A DNA stretch of 64,000 bases from Miscanthus floridulus (taxonomy: Eukaryota > Streptophyta > Magnoliopsida > Poales > Poaceae): positions 558,001 through 622,000 of the forward strand of contig NC_089586.1 in the NCBI RefSeq assembly GCF_019320115.1, read 5' to 3'. This document shows positions 21,876 through 31,962 of the stretch, piece after piece. Under the pieces are notes generated by a model. That model made no database searches. It was not told the origin of the DNA and saw only the letters and a program-made list of their open reading frames with translations. The position numbers were made by a program, and so were the translations under genes. Each line of letters begins with the position of its first letter. Within the stretch, counting starts at the first letter, position 1.

Positions 21876-22237
21876 GATTCATCTGCAAAGCGTCTGTACG
21901 ATACGATTGGACTATACATGTTCTAATAAATTTATATTTAATCTGTGTACTATATTTGTGCCTTTTTAGCAGTGTAGTATAATTAATGATTCATGAAAAA
22001 AATTCACGAGTTTCCCTTGTTTCAGGAGCATCCACAGTTACAAACAGAGACATTATTATATAATCCAAACATTTAATTGTCCAAAGAGCACAATACAACC
22101 ACATCGAACATCACAATCAACATAACATGTCCTGTATAGTCCAAATAGTCCACAATGTCCATACAGTCCCAAATAGTTATAGGAAAGTAACTACAAAATC
22201 CATAATATTACATACTAACATCTACCACAAACCCTCA

Positions 22238-25200
22238 CTACTTTCTAGTCTTACCCTTACCCTTATGACCAAGAGCGCTGGTAGCTAGAGTGTAAGGATT
22301 AGGTGGATGGCATCGCCTAGTGCCTGGAGGCTGTGTAGGCTAAGTCGAGGGAGCATCCTGGAGCTGAGAGGGGCCAAGCTCCTTGTGCCTCTGGTCCATG
22401 TCGTTGTCGTCCTCGTCCTTGTCCTCATCCCCTGTAGGTGCTTGGCTAGAGGAACCTAAGCCTCCTCTACCTATGGAAGAAACGTACTCATCTTATGTCA
22501 TGTCTGTCCTACAACCACAACGAGCAGTCACACGACGTAGCCGACGTGACAACCTCTGTTGTACAAAATTATGTTAACTGAAACAATCTAATGTATTAAT
22601 AATATATTTGAAAGAATATTTTGAATCTTACGTCTAGGAAGCTACGTGTGTTGTCATCCCTGACTCTCGGACGAAAGCGCTCAATGTCTTCAATGGACCA
22701 TTTGAGGGTATTGTCCTGCAACAAAGTTCTCAGTAATAATACTTATGAACAGATAGCAAGAGGTTTTGTTTCCTTTTGTACAAGAATCTAACGTATTATA
22801 AGGATGCTATGGCTTGAAGGTGGCACTAACTAAAATAGATACCTCTAACGCATAATGTATTGGTATACAACTTAATGTAGAAAAATAAGGCAATTGACTT
22901 ACCACTCTGTCCAAGATTGGTCCTGCCTCCACCTGTCTTCCTGCATGAGTAGATTGATCATACGCCGTGTCTTCATTATCGAAGGACTCGATGTTGGTAT
23001 AGTCATCTTCTATCCATTGTAGCCTCAGCCTGCAACGTGTCGCATGTTGGTACCAAGCTTGGTACCACCTGAACTCACGGTTCGTGTGTGGCTTGTTGTT
23101 CTCATCCACGTTGTCGTGCATCTGCTCCCATTGCTTAATGTAGTACTGGTGGTGCTTCTCCCAGTCAAAAATCTTTATGTTCTTCTAATGATCCAACCTG
23201 CATGTATATCATCATTACTTGAATCCATGTACATGTCACCATATTAATGAAAATGGACCATCATGAGACATTTGAAATAGCAAAACACTTACTTGTGTAA
23301 GTCAACACCAGTCGAGAACGGAGCCATTGGCCAAAGCTATCTCACTCCAAATTAGCGTGCAACTCTATCTGGCAGGTGGAACTCGACAGCATAGAAACAA
23401 ATTAGAGGGCACCTCAACCTATAGAAGTCATCGCGCACCCACACATGTTGCTCAAATGAAAAGGAAGTGCCCCCTCTCCATCGTACGGCTCCCACAACAC
23501 CTACAACATGTCCAAACAAGATGTTAGATGGTATACTAAACCATTTTAAACTAGCATGGTGAAAGTGCATTTGCCCCCTATGTGGGTTTTGGTGTATTGA
23601 TGACATCCAAATTAGGGACTAATGTAATCTTAATAAGATATGTCGCAGCTATTAGTCCCATGAAAGATTCAAAGAGTTGATAAAGATGAAATGATATCCC
23701 TCAATTCTTGAAGTTGTAAAGGTAGACGAATTCAAAGCACTCTCCAAGGGTTTTATTTTTGTTTTTGAGTTTAGGATCCATCGCACTATAAAGAGAGATG
23801 CAAACTTAGTTGGTCTGTGGAAGATAGAGTGTTGAAGCATAAAAATAAAATCAAAAGAGCGACACTCTAGCACTCCACGAGCACGTAGAGTATTTTTCAG
23901 TGACTGTTGGTGTCGGAAGTCCCGATGTAAGTCAAAACTCCCGACCATCGGAAGTCCTGATGCCTAGTCTCTTAGCCTACATGGTGACCGTGGCCATCGA
24001 AAGTCCCAACATGAGTTGGAACTCCCAACAGTCAGAAGTCCTGACCCAAGTCGAGAGTCCCAACACCTAGGGTTTTGCTGTCCGGCTGACAGCGCCCGTC
24101 GGAAGTCTTGATGTACGTCGGGAGTCCTGACAGTCGGAAGTCTCGATGTTTGTTGGGAGTTCCGACATTGACTTGCTCGTGCTGACTTTTGACCCTGTGT
24201 GAACAGTGTTTTCTATTAAGATCGGAAGTCCCGAGATCTACGTCGGAACTTCCGACGTAGATATGAACGGTTAGATTTCTACTATGAGTATAAATTGCCC
24301 TCTCCTCTCTTCTAACCGTTATGGATGGATACATAGCTCACCAACCTTCATGTTTAATAGCTCCCAAGCAACAAAGGCACCCCTCACCTCTCTTCTTTGC
24401 TCCAATCTTTGATTCCCCTAGGGTTTTGAGTGAAAGGAAAGTGGATTAAGTGAGAGAATCACTTAGGCAAGCTTGAGCACTTGATTTCTTCGTCAAGTCG
24501 GTTGGATTTATGTCTATTACTCTTGGGGCTTTGCCCCTAGCTGGCTAGGCATTGCCCAAGAGCTTCCATCTTGTGGAAGAGCCTTGGGAAGTTTGTATTA
24601 CCCTTGATTTCTTAGTAGAAAGCTCAAGTGACCTTTATGGTTGCCTTGAGAGAGGCAAGGAGATGAAAGAGACTCTGACCTTTGTGGTCACCACAACAAG
24701 GAGGACGTAGGAGCTCCTTTGTGGGGTTGCCAAACCTCAGGATAAATCTTTGTGTCCTATGTGCTTGTTGTTGTGTGTGCTCAAGATTACTTGTATTTGT
24801 TTGTCTTTCTCTCCCGAACTTTATTTTAGGGTTTGGACTTGATCTACGGTTTGGTGCATTTCGGCGTCAAGGGAGTGACCCAACATCTTCACCAAACTAC
24901 TAGGAAGTGGGGTTGTAAGATTATTTATCCGCAAAGTTAAATTTGGCACTGCTTTTGTAGTTCATGTAGGCGTCGAGACTTCTGACTTTTATGACAGAAC
25001 TTCTGACGACATCGGGAGTTCCGACCCAAACTATCTAGACTTTCGACACTGACTGATAAATTTCAACTTAGCATTTGTAGTTAATTTTTAGATACGCCTA
25101 TTCACCCTCCTCTAGGCATTGTTAGATCCTTTCACATGGGAAATAAATTTTACTTACACTAGATGGATATAACACCAACCTCCCTGCCAGGCCCAACCAC

Positions 25201-26876
25201 ATGTATCCAGACTAGCCTCAAGAACCATCCCCAATTGTCATTGTTCTCCTTCTCAACTAAAAAAATGTCAAAGGAACTAACTTGTTGTTCGTGTCATAGG
25301 ATATGGCTATAAGAAGTGTGCCTTGGTATTTGCCAATCAAGAACGTACCATCAATGGAGAAGACAGGACGATAGTGCCTAAAGGCCTCGACACACTTAGG
25401 GAAGCACCAGAAAGCACGGAAGAATATCTATCTCCCATCCTTCCATGCATTTGGTTTTGGGTTGTACTCATAATGCATGCCTGGATTCACTGATTTGATT
25501 GCATTAAAAAGTATTGGCAGCTGCTCGTACCCATCCTCCTAGTCCCCATATATCATCTTCCACACTCGCTGCTTAGCCCTCCAAGCTTTACCATAAGCTA
25601 TCACATAACCTCCATACAATGCCTCAATGGTCCTAATAATTATCCTAACCTTTATGTTGGGTTCTCCCTGCAATATTCCCATCAACCGCTTGGTAATGAG
25701 GGTAGATGTCAACTACCGATAACTTTTGTGATCTTCCGCTTTTCGGTGACCTTTTGCTTCCTTGCACAACCCTCTATGGGCAGCATTCCTTGTCACACAC
25801 AACTATATAATGGTGCTCCACATATAAATGCAAGACCTTGTAAGTTCTCTTTCGTATCATCATAAACTCCTGCAACCACCTCTTCAATGCAAGGAGGTCC
25901 TTAAATGCCCTCTTGTTCTTAATTACCATGTTAGGGCTAGCCTCAAGAGCTTCTAGGAGCTCATCATCACGTCCTTCTGCACACGCCTGATCAGAATGAG
26001 CAAGATCGCTGAACTTATGAACTCTTAGATCACAGCGGCCGGGAAAGATACACCTCAGCATCTCAACATCACTCTCTGTCAGCTCTCCAACAGGACAATC
26101 ATCATCAGAATCAAGAGCCCTTGCCATCTCATATGGCTCTGAATCATTCATAATTTCAACACTATTGGAGCCATGGAATCCATCTCCACAGAGCACTTGC
26201 ACAGCAACAATGGGTACATCCACATTGTCAGGAATGTCTACTATAACATAAGTACAAAAATGAGGAAAGAATGAAAAATTAGATGTAAGCAATGGGGTAA
26301 GCTTTCAATAACCATACGGATAAGACACTTACTCGGATGATTCTGTGTCAAAGGGATCTCATGAGGAGGATCTACCACAACATCATGAGTCTAACAAGCA
26401 TCTCCAACTAGCATATTGGGGACAAATTGAGCATCGAGAACCGTAGATGCAACCTTCACATCCATATCAGATTCTGAGACAGGAGGGTCGAAGTGTGCCT
26501 GCTGACCCATTGGTGGGGAAAACCCATAAGGGATGGGATCAACTAACACCCAACGCACAACCATATCCAAACTTTGAAACTAGCACTTCATACCCGATCT
26601 CATATAGTTCTTCCACTGGTCTGCACATCTAATTGGGATCATCTTCCAAAGGATGTTGGGAGGGGAACCTAGGTGAAGTACACCCTCCACTACGATACCA
26701 TCATCATCATCAGCTCCATGGCAATGTAGCTCCTCCCGAGCCCTTACAACCAACTCACTAAACGATGGCTTCTCATTGAATAACACATACACGCTTTGCA
26801 TCTCAACAAACTCAACATATCCATAGCGATCTCTTTCCACGGTGCCTCCATAATATAAGCTCACCAGATTGTCCAT
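22238..26876 (-). pseudogene. MULE transposase - plant mobile domain chimera (degenerate)
   Basis: The start at 26876 reads MDNLVSLYYGGTV, a conserved MULE N-terminus. Exons with stops continue through 26292-25774 (zinc-binding region ending YIVVCDKECCP, then a stop). The DDE core start lies at about 25320-25700 (RAKQRVWKMIYGD, FSIDGTFLIGKYQGTLL, which carries the first catalytic Asp). The core stops at REVGVISI, just before the expected second Asp, and a GTAAGT donor follows. After an intron, which contains a solo LTR, the frame resumes at about 23500 as the C-terminal part of a plant mobile domain (WEPYDGEG, CPLICFYAVEFHLPDRVAR, STGVDLHK). A MAIN-like tail follows and ends GHKGKGKTRK at 22238. 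Several stops and frameshifts are present. The rest of the transposase core, its SWIM finger and the PMD N-part are missing. Confidence 0.75.
23560..25134. mobile_element. solo LTR, copia type, in MULE intron
   Basis: A 1575-bp segment with perfect ends TGAAAG...CTTTCA, flanked by perfect 5-bp duplications CATGG (23555-23559 and 25135-25139). It contains no genes. Between about 23900 and 24260 it carries a degenerate array of units like TCGGAAGTCCCGATG and TCGGGAGTCCTGAC. It formed by LTR-LTR recombination of a full element that inserted in the transposase/PMD intron. Confidence 0.88.
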
Positions 26877-27230
26877 CTAGTTCAAACACGTAACGAAACA
26901 CATGTCCTTTAGTCCAAATTAGATGATAGATAGTACCTAACAAGTACTTTCTAACTATAAACTAAGTAAATAAGATAATAATTACGTACATAGATACAAT
27001 GTACTCACTAAATAGTTAGATCCTATTTAGTTAACTAAATATATAACTACCTATCAAAGTAGCTATCTAACTATATCTATATACCTATGTATCTATGTTT
27101 CTATCTATCTACATATTTATCTCACTAGATCACTAACTAAATCAACTACCTAAGTCATCATATTAACTAGTAAATAACAAATGCCAAAACTACTACACTA
27201 CAATCAAAGCTAACTAAGTGTGTACATTGT

Positions 27231-27889
27231 ATGTTTACAATTTTTACTTGTCCGACGATGGAGTCGCGGACGTCGATGGAGTCACAGCGGACGCCGGGCG
27301 TGGGTGAGGCCGATGAGCTGGGCCAGCGGTGGCATGGCCGGGCGCTGCAGGGGCCGGGGCCGGCGGTGGCGTGGTCGGGGCTGGGGCCCGCGGTGGCCCG
27401 CGGCGGGCGCGGGATGGCCGGCGCTTCGCGCGGCGAGGCCAGCACGGCGGGTGCGGGCGGCACAGCGTGGCCGCGGCATGGACACAGCATGGTCATGGCA
27501 CGACAGGCATGGTGCCGGTGCGTCACGGGCAAGGCGAGCTCGGGTGGCACGTCGGGCGAGGCCAGGCGCGGGTGGCACGGCACGGCGCGAGCGTGGCGAG
27601 GGCGCGGCACAGGCGTGGGGTTCGGCGCGGGCGAGGGCGGCACGTCGGGTGAGGCCGGGCGCGGGCGGGCATGGGTGGCACGGCGCAGGCGCGGGGCGTA
27701 GCGTGGGCGCGGTGGCCGCCGCGGCCACGGCCGAGGGCGCGGGGAAGGGCGCGTGTGCAAGGGCGAGGGCGCAGGCGCGGGCGGTGACGACGGTGCACTG
27801 TTTCGAGCGGGCGCTAGCGGTGCGAGAGAGAGGAAAAGCAAGAGAGAAAGGAAAGGAGGGCCCATACGTAAGACAGGCTTGACGCCAGT
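27231..27889. other. GC-rich low-complexity block beside MULE right TIR
   Basis: Very high GC sequence with GGCGCGG/GGCACGG-type repeats opens long frames on both strands in every phase, all Arg/Ala/Pro/Gly-rich. No domain is visible. It may be captured promoter or 5'-exon sequence, or expansion of the inverted repeat's GGCGCC-rich units. I do not call a gene. Confidence 0.5.
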
Positions 27890-28150
27890 AACCACGGCGC
27901 CAAGCTCGGCGTAAAGATCTACGGCACCAAGCTTGGCGCCAAGATCTATGGTGCTGAGCTGCCTGCCAAGTCACCGCTATGTCTGCATCGAGCCCAAGAG
28001 CTCGGCGCCAACAACGATGGCGCCAAAACGTGTAAGCTCGGCGCTAGCAATGATGACGTCGAGCTAAGGGTCTAGATTTTAAAATCATACCTCCGGGGGC
28101 ATATTTGTGAAAAAATTTCAAAAAAAAGGCTAAAAAATAAAAAAAAAATC
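27890..28150 (-). repeat. right TIR of coding MULE
   Basis: Inverted partner of 19073-19335, adjoining the target-site copy at 28151-28161. Confidence 0.8.
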
Positions 28151-28249
28151 AGTAGTATTGCTTGGTTCATTCGACGGTTTGGGCCTTTGGATGGTTGAAA
28201 ACAAAGGACTGCTTAAGTTACAGTAGCAGTAGTAACTGCACCAAATCCC

Positions 28250-28600
28250 AGTCACGCGCTCACACGCACACATGCACGGAGAGAGGCGGCGACGGCGGCG
28301 CTCCTGTCCGAGGCCGCGGCGCTGCGGACGCACGTCGACTGGGTGCACGCCGGGGAGGTGGACGCCGCTCGCAAGGTGAGCTCACACGCGCGCCGTTCGC
28401 GGTGGCCACACGAGAGCTCGCGCGCATTGGCTGAGCGGTGGTGGTGGCGCCGCGGATGGTGGAGCGGGAGATGGAGGCCGCGACGCTCCATCGGGGACCG
28501 CCCGCGGCACCGTCGCACTGCTCCTCGGCGTGGACCTTGCGCCCCACCTCATGGAGCCGAGCATGCACAAGTATATGTGATTAGGTGTCATAAAAAGATT
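28250..28600 (+). pseudogene. captured exon with splice donor in outer MULE
   Basis: A plus-strand reading gives EAATAALLSEAAALRTHVDW and VHAGEVDAARK, followed immediately by AAG|GTGAGC, a strong plant splice-donor match at 28375. A second possible exon downstream reads MVEREMEAATLHRG. High GC in AT-rich MULE arms and retained exon-intron structure point to a host gene fragment captured at DNA level. The family was not recognised. Confidence 0.45.
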
Positions 28601-28725
28601 GGCATACTTCTTTTTTATTTTTGGCGATATATATAAATCGTATATGTGATTTAGTTAGAAAAGATGAAAAGCCCGGAAGTTTTACTGGGCTTTTTTCACT
28701 TAAACCATTTCTAATGAAAAAAAAA

Positions 28726-29647
28726 GAAATTTTGTTGCAAGATATTATCAAAATACATAATATATTGATGGACACTGTAACGAGCGACATTTATCTAGTA
28801 CCGTTATAAATTTGAAATTCTTTGCCATAACACACCATAGGTAATATTTTATTTATTTATCACATTCGTGAAGAGAGAGATTCGTCTCGTCATCCTTCTC
28901 CGATAAATGGCGTCAGCAGTGGCGTGACTCTCTCCAGTCTCGCATGAGCGGCGGCACGGACCTCTCCAGCCTTGTGCGTGCGACGGCGCGAGCTCCCCCG
29001 GCCTCGCGCGGCAGCGGCGCGGCCTCCCCGACCTCCTGCAGTGGCGGCGCAGCCTCCTCGTGCAGTGGCGGTGCGGCCTCCCCGGACTCGCGCCAGCAGC
29101 GCCGCATCCTCATGGCGGGCGAGACGGCCGGCGTGGCGCTGTCGTCGTGGTCTTAGATGAGCAGGTAGTGGAGGAGGAAGGGCTCCTGATGCTCCCGCAG
29201 CAGATCCGAGAGACGCGTGATGGCGGTGCAGCAGTTGGTACGTGGCCATTGGAGGCAACGGAAGGGCTCCTGGCGTCATGGTCTTAGAGGAGCAGTGGAG
29301 GAGGAGGAAGTGCAAACCGCGTGGCAGGCAGTGGCAGCTACCAGATAGTGAACGAGGGCACAGGGCAGCCATCTCGTTCTCGTCTCTAGTGGTAGTGGCT
29401 GCTCGCTAGAAGGCCTCGCCGGAGAAGACGAGGCACTGGCAATGTGTTACAGCCGGAGGGTAAAAACGAGGGCAACAAAGTCATTTCTCCTGCTCTCTCT
29501 CCACGAATCTAAGAAATTAATAAAATATTAGTTACGGTGTGTTATGATAAAGAATCCTAAATTTATAATGGTACTGGACAAATGCTGCTCGTTATGGTAT
29601 CTATCAGCATATTATGTATTTTGACAATGTCCTACAACAAAATTTCC
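28726..29647. mobile_element. 0.9-kb non-autonomous MULE inside outer MULE right arm
   Basis: Terminal inverted repeats of about 155-160 bp (28726-28885 and 29492-29647) share 'gaaattttgttg', 'tcaaaatacataatat', 'gccataacacacc' and 'gagagaga' stretches in opposite orientation. Flanks are A-rich 9-mers, consistent with but not proving a 9-bp duplication. The interior (28890-29490) is GC-rich with GGCGGCGCAGCCTCC-like repeats and antisense Ala/Arg ORFs, probably captured host sequence. Confidence 0.72.
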
Positions 29648-29888
29648 TAAAAAAATCGTACACAAAACCAACGAGTGGCGCGGGAGGAAAATGCAACTTT
29701 CAGTAAGATACTATAGCATGAGGGTAGCTCTGTCTTTTTCCATCTCTATTAGCCACCGTTAGCGTTGCATGTGGACGGAATGGCTTGCAAGATAAAAGAG
29801 TTCACAGCAGTGACATCTACGAGAACTTGAATTTTTTAATGGCTCGTAGACAATTATAAACTTTTAATGACATACACGTAAAACCCTC

Positions 29889-30684
29889 CAACATATTAGT
29901 GTCTCTCTTGAATATCGGTGTCTTTCAACACATATTCTATATGTATTGAATTTTTTATTTATCTTTTCCTTATAATATATGGGGAAGGTTATAGCACGTC
30001 CCATCGCACAATTCAGGATCGCTCGACCCCTTCCTCATCTCACACTGCGATCCCCAAATCCCCAACTCTTCCAACCTCTCCTCTCCCGATCTACCGATCG
30101 CTGTGATCCCACACACCCAACCAGGCCTCTGATTCCGATCACCAGCGGATCGGATTTATGTAGTCTTACTGTCGCGAGCGCTAGCCATGCCGCGCGACGG
30201 CAGCTTGGACCAGAGCTTGAGCGACGAGGAGAGGTGGTGCTGGCGCGTATTGGGTTCGGCGTCGTGGGCAATGTCCGGGATGTCTGACTCCGTTGGGGTG
30301 TGCGCGGGGGCACGAAGCTGATGGGGAGGAGGCGAGTGCGAGGAGGAAGATAGGTCGCACGCTCCCCTAGCGAGAAGGTTTCTGTAGAGGCGCAAACTTT
30401 CACCCCAAAGATTGTCTCCGAGGCCCAAACCTAAAATGAGCAGTGAGAGACCAAAAATCAGCTTCCAACATAGTACCTATACGGGAGACATATTTTGGGT
30501 TGTCTGATAGACACAATCCAAATATGGGTATCTTCTCTCCTGAAAACCTATTTGCAGAAATGATTCTCTTTTGGGTCTTGTTGTTGGAAAAGATGCCGAA
30601 TAGGTATTGAACATTTTGCCTGTAGCGCTACCCAAAGTACAAATGGATCTTATATTTAAGGTGATGTTATTGGAGATAGCCTAA
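29889..30684. other. intergenic, one weak short ORF
   Basis: Unassigned sequence with a pyrimidine-rich leader-like stretch (30000-30120). A 44-codon ORF follows at 30187-30321 in good start context (GCTAGCCATGCC), translating as MPRDGSLDQSLSDEERWCWR and onward. It has no family signature and no downstream exon could be assigned, so it may be a gene fragment. Confidence 0.3.
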
Positions 30685-30782
30685 CGTCCTCTTTGGAAGA
30701 CAAAGGATTTATGAAGAAATTTTGTAGGATTATCCAATTCCTATTCCTACGTTTTAGATATCATGTGCTCCAAAAGAGACCC
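30685..30782. mobile_element. Tourist-like MITE, 98 bp
   Basis: Ends CGTCCTCTTTGGAAG and (reversed) GGGTCTCTTTTGGAG are flanked by TAA on both sides (30682-30684, 30783-30785). Confidence 0.6.
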
Positions 30783-30822
30783 TAAAGTTCAAAACCTCAA
30801 ACCCATGTGCCTACGATTTACG

Positions 30823-31044
30823 GAAAAATTTTGATGCAGACTGGCTGCACCGAAGAAGCATGCAGACCAGCAGTCATATGTTGACACGTGTCTACTAGCA
30901 ATTGCCGAGCCGGAGCCGCAAGGCCACGGGGGAAGGAAGCAGCGTGAACCGTAGCGTGATGAATTCTTAGGACACGTGGCTTACATCGGCATCAGGTCTG
31001 CATTCTTCTTTCGGTTGCAGACAGTCTGCATAAAAAAAATTTCC
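30823..31044. mobile_element. MULE-type MITE, 222 bp
   Basis: Inverted ends of about 45 bp contain ATGCAGACTGGCTGCA on the left and, reversed, ATGCAGACTGTCTGCA on the right. They are flanked by 9-mers CGATTTACG (30814-30822) and CCATTTACA (31045-31053), matching at 7 of 9. Confidence 0.65.
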
Positions 31045-31057
31045 CCATTTACAGGGA

Positions 31058-31290
31058 CCTCCGTCCAAAAAAATAAAATAAAATTCTAAGTGCATTCTCA
31101 GTTAAAACACTTAAAGCTTGACTAAATATATAAGTAAAAATATCAATATTTATAATACTAAAGAAAAATATTATGAAAATATGTTTCAAGATAAATCTAA
31201 TGGTACATATTTGTTATGATAAATATTAGTGATTTTTATATAAATTTAATTAAATTTGAAGACTTTGGACAATTTATTTGTACCCATGTA
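31058..31290. mobile_element. degenerate Stowaway-like MITE
   Basis: It begins CCTCCGTCCAAAAAAATAAA with typical AT-rich MITE interior (AAGCTTGACTAAATATATAA). The right end is not clearly recognisable. Confidence 0.4.
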
Positions 31291-31406
31291 ATAGGGGTCT
31301 GTCTTTATTCACCTGTCACCGTGAGTGCGCGTGTTTAATTAAATGAAAACGAATTAAAATAGTTTAATTTTTAGGCACGTACAAAGGTAGACGTCGTCAG
31401 CGTCGG

Positions 31407-31962
31407 TGTTGATAAAAGATGCTCGGCAGTCCACCGAGGGATATGCCCACGACGGTAGATTGATTGGTAGAGGTTCGCGTGATCGAGAACTAGATGGTAA
31501 TAGAGACACAAGACACAAGACACAAGATTTATATAGGTTTAGGCCGTCAACGTGACGTAAAACCCTACGTCCTCTGCTCTGTTATTTTGTACTACTGAAA
31601 TACGAGATTGGATGTGGTATATGGGATCCCTGCTCCTTATATACTCTGGAGGGTAGGGTTACAAGAAAAATATCCTATTTGGTATTACAATGACCCTGTT
31701 CGGCTTACTCCATATTCGGTTTGGTCGACTTCTTTTTTCAGCCGGAACAGTATTTTTCTCTCACAACAATTCAGCCGAAACAATGTTTTTAGCCAGTTTC
31801 AGCCAAGTTTCAGACCAGCGAATGGGGCCAATATCTTCTTGAAGTCTTACGGTGCACGCTGACCAGTGTCGTGCGCCGCACGTCTTAATCTTGTGGGTTG
31901 GGCCACATCTGATGGAGCGGCCCATGTCTTGTCATGTGGATATCGAGGGTCATGTCCCCACA
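31407..31962 (+). repeat. 5' LTR with a MITE inserted
   Basis: It matches 40749-41142. Its extra length comes from a MITE of about 140 bp at 31691-31830. It begins TGTTGATAAAAGATGC and ends GTCCCCACA. Confidence 0.8.
31691..31830. mobile_element. hAT-like MITE inside the 5' LTR
   Basis: It is absent from the partner LTR (ATTACAATATCTTC near 41025 is uninterrupted). Ends TGACCCTGTTCGGC and (reversed) TGGCCCCATTCGCTGG form imperfect inverted repeats. Interior CTCTCACAACAATTCAGCC is typical of an abundant grass MITE family. The flanking duplication is short or eroded (CAAT). Confidence 0.7.

Larger units (their letters stand above)
19073..28150. mobile_element. 9.1-kb coding MULE with transposase, PMD and GRF genes
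   Basis: It is flanked by a perfect 11-bp direct repeat AGTAGTATTGC (19062-19072 and 28151-28161). The long inverted ends (19073-about 19335 and about 27890-28150) share 'tttcacaaatat', 'ggaggtatgat' and repeated GGCGCC-containing units. It carries a plus-strand GRF-like gene near the left end, a minus-strand transposase/PMD gene starting near the right end, and a minus-strand GRF gene in the middle. The minus-strand genes are broken. Later insertions and expansions are a solo copia LTR (23560-25134) and a 131-bp tandem duplication near 21600. A GC-rich block (27231-27890) adjoins the right inverted repeat. Confidence 0.82.
17993..29888. mobile_element. outer MULE (Pack-MULE-like), interrupted by two further MULEs
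   Basis: The termini are GAGGGTTTTA on the left and its complement on the right, flanked by 9-bp duplications CAACACATC (17984-17992) and CAACATATT (29889-29897; 7 of 9 match). The left arm (17993-18379) matches the right arm in inverted orientation. The right arm is split: its inner end is 18995-19072 and it resumes at 28162, because a 9.1-kb MULE inserted into it. Without the inner element the outer copy would be about 2.8 kb, still including a further MULE. The interior 18380-18994 and the segment 28250-28600 are GC-rich and look like captured gene pieces. Confidence 0.8.

Noticed and set aside
27167..27974. Several 150-240 codon ORFs on both strands
   Set aside because: GC-rich low-complexity sequence next to a MULE inverted repeat. 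No conserved domain, and all six frames are open together.
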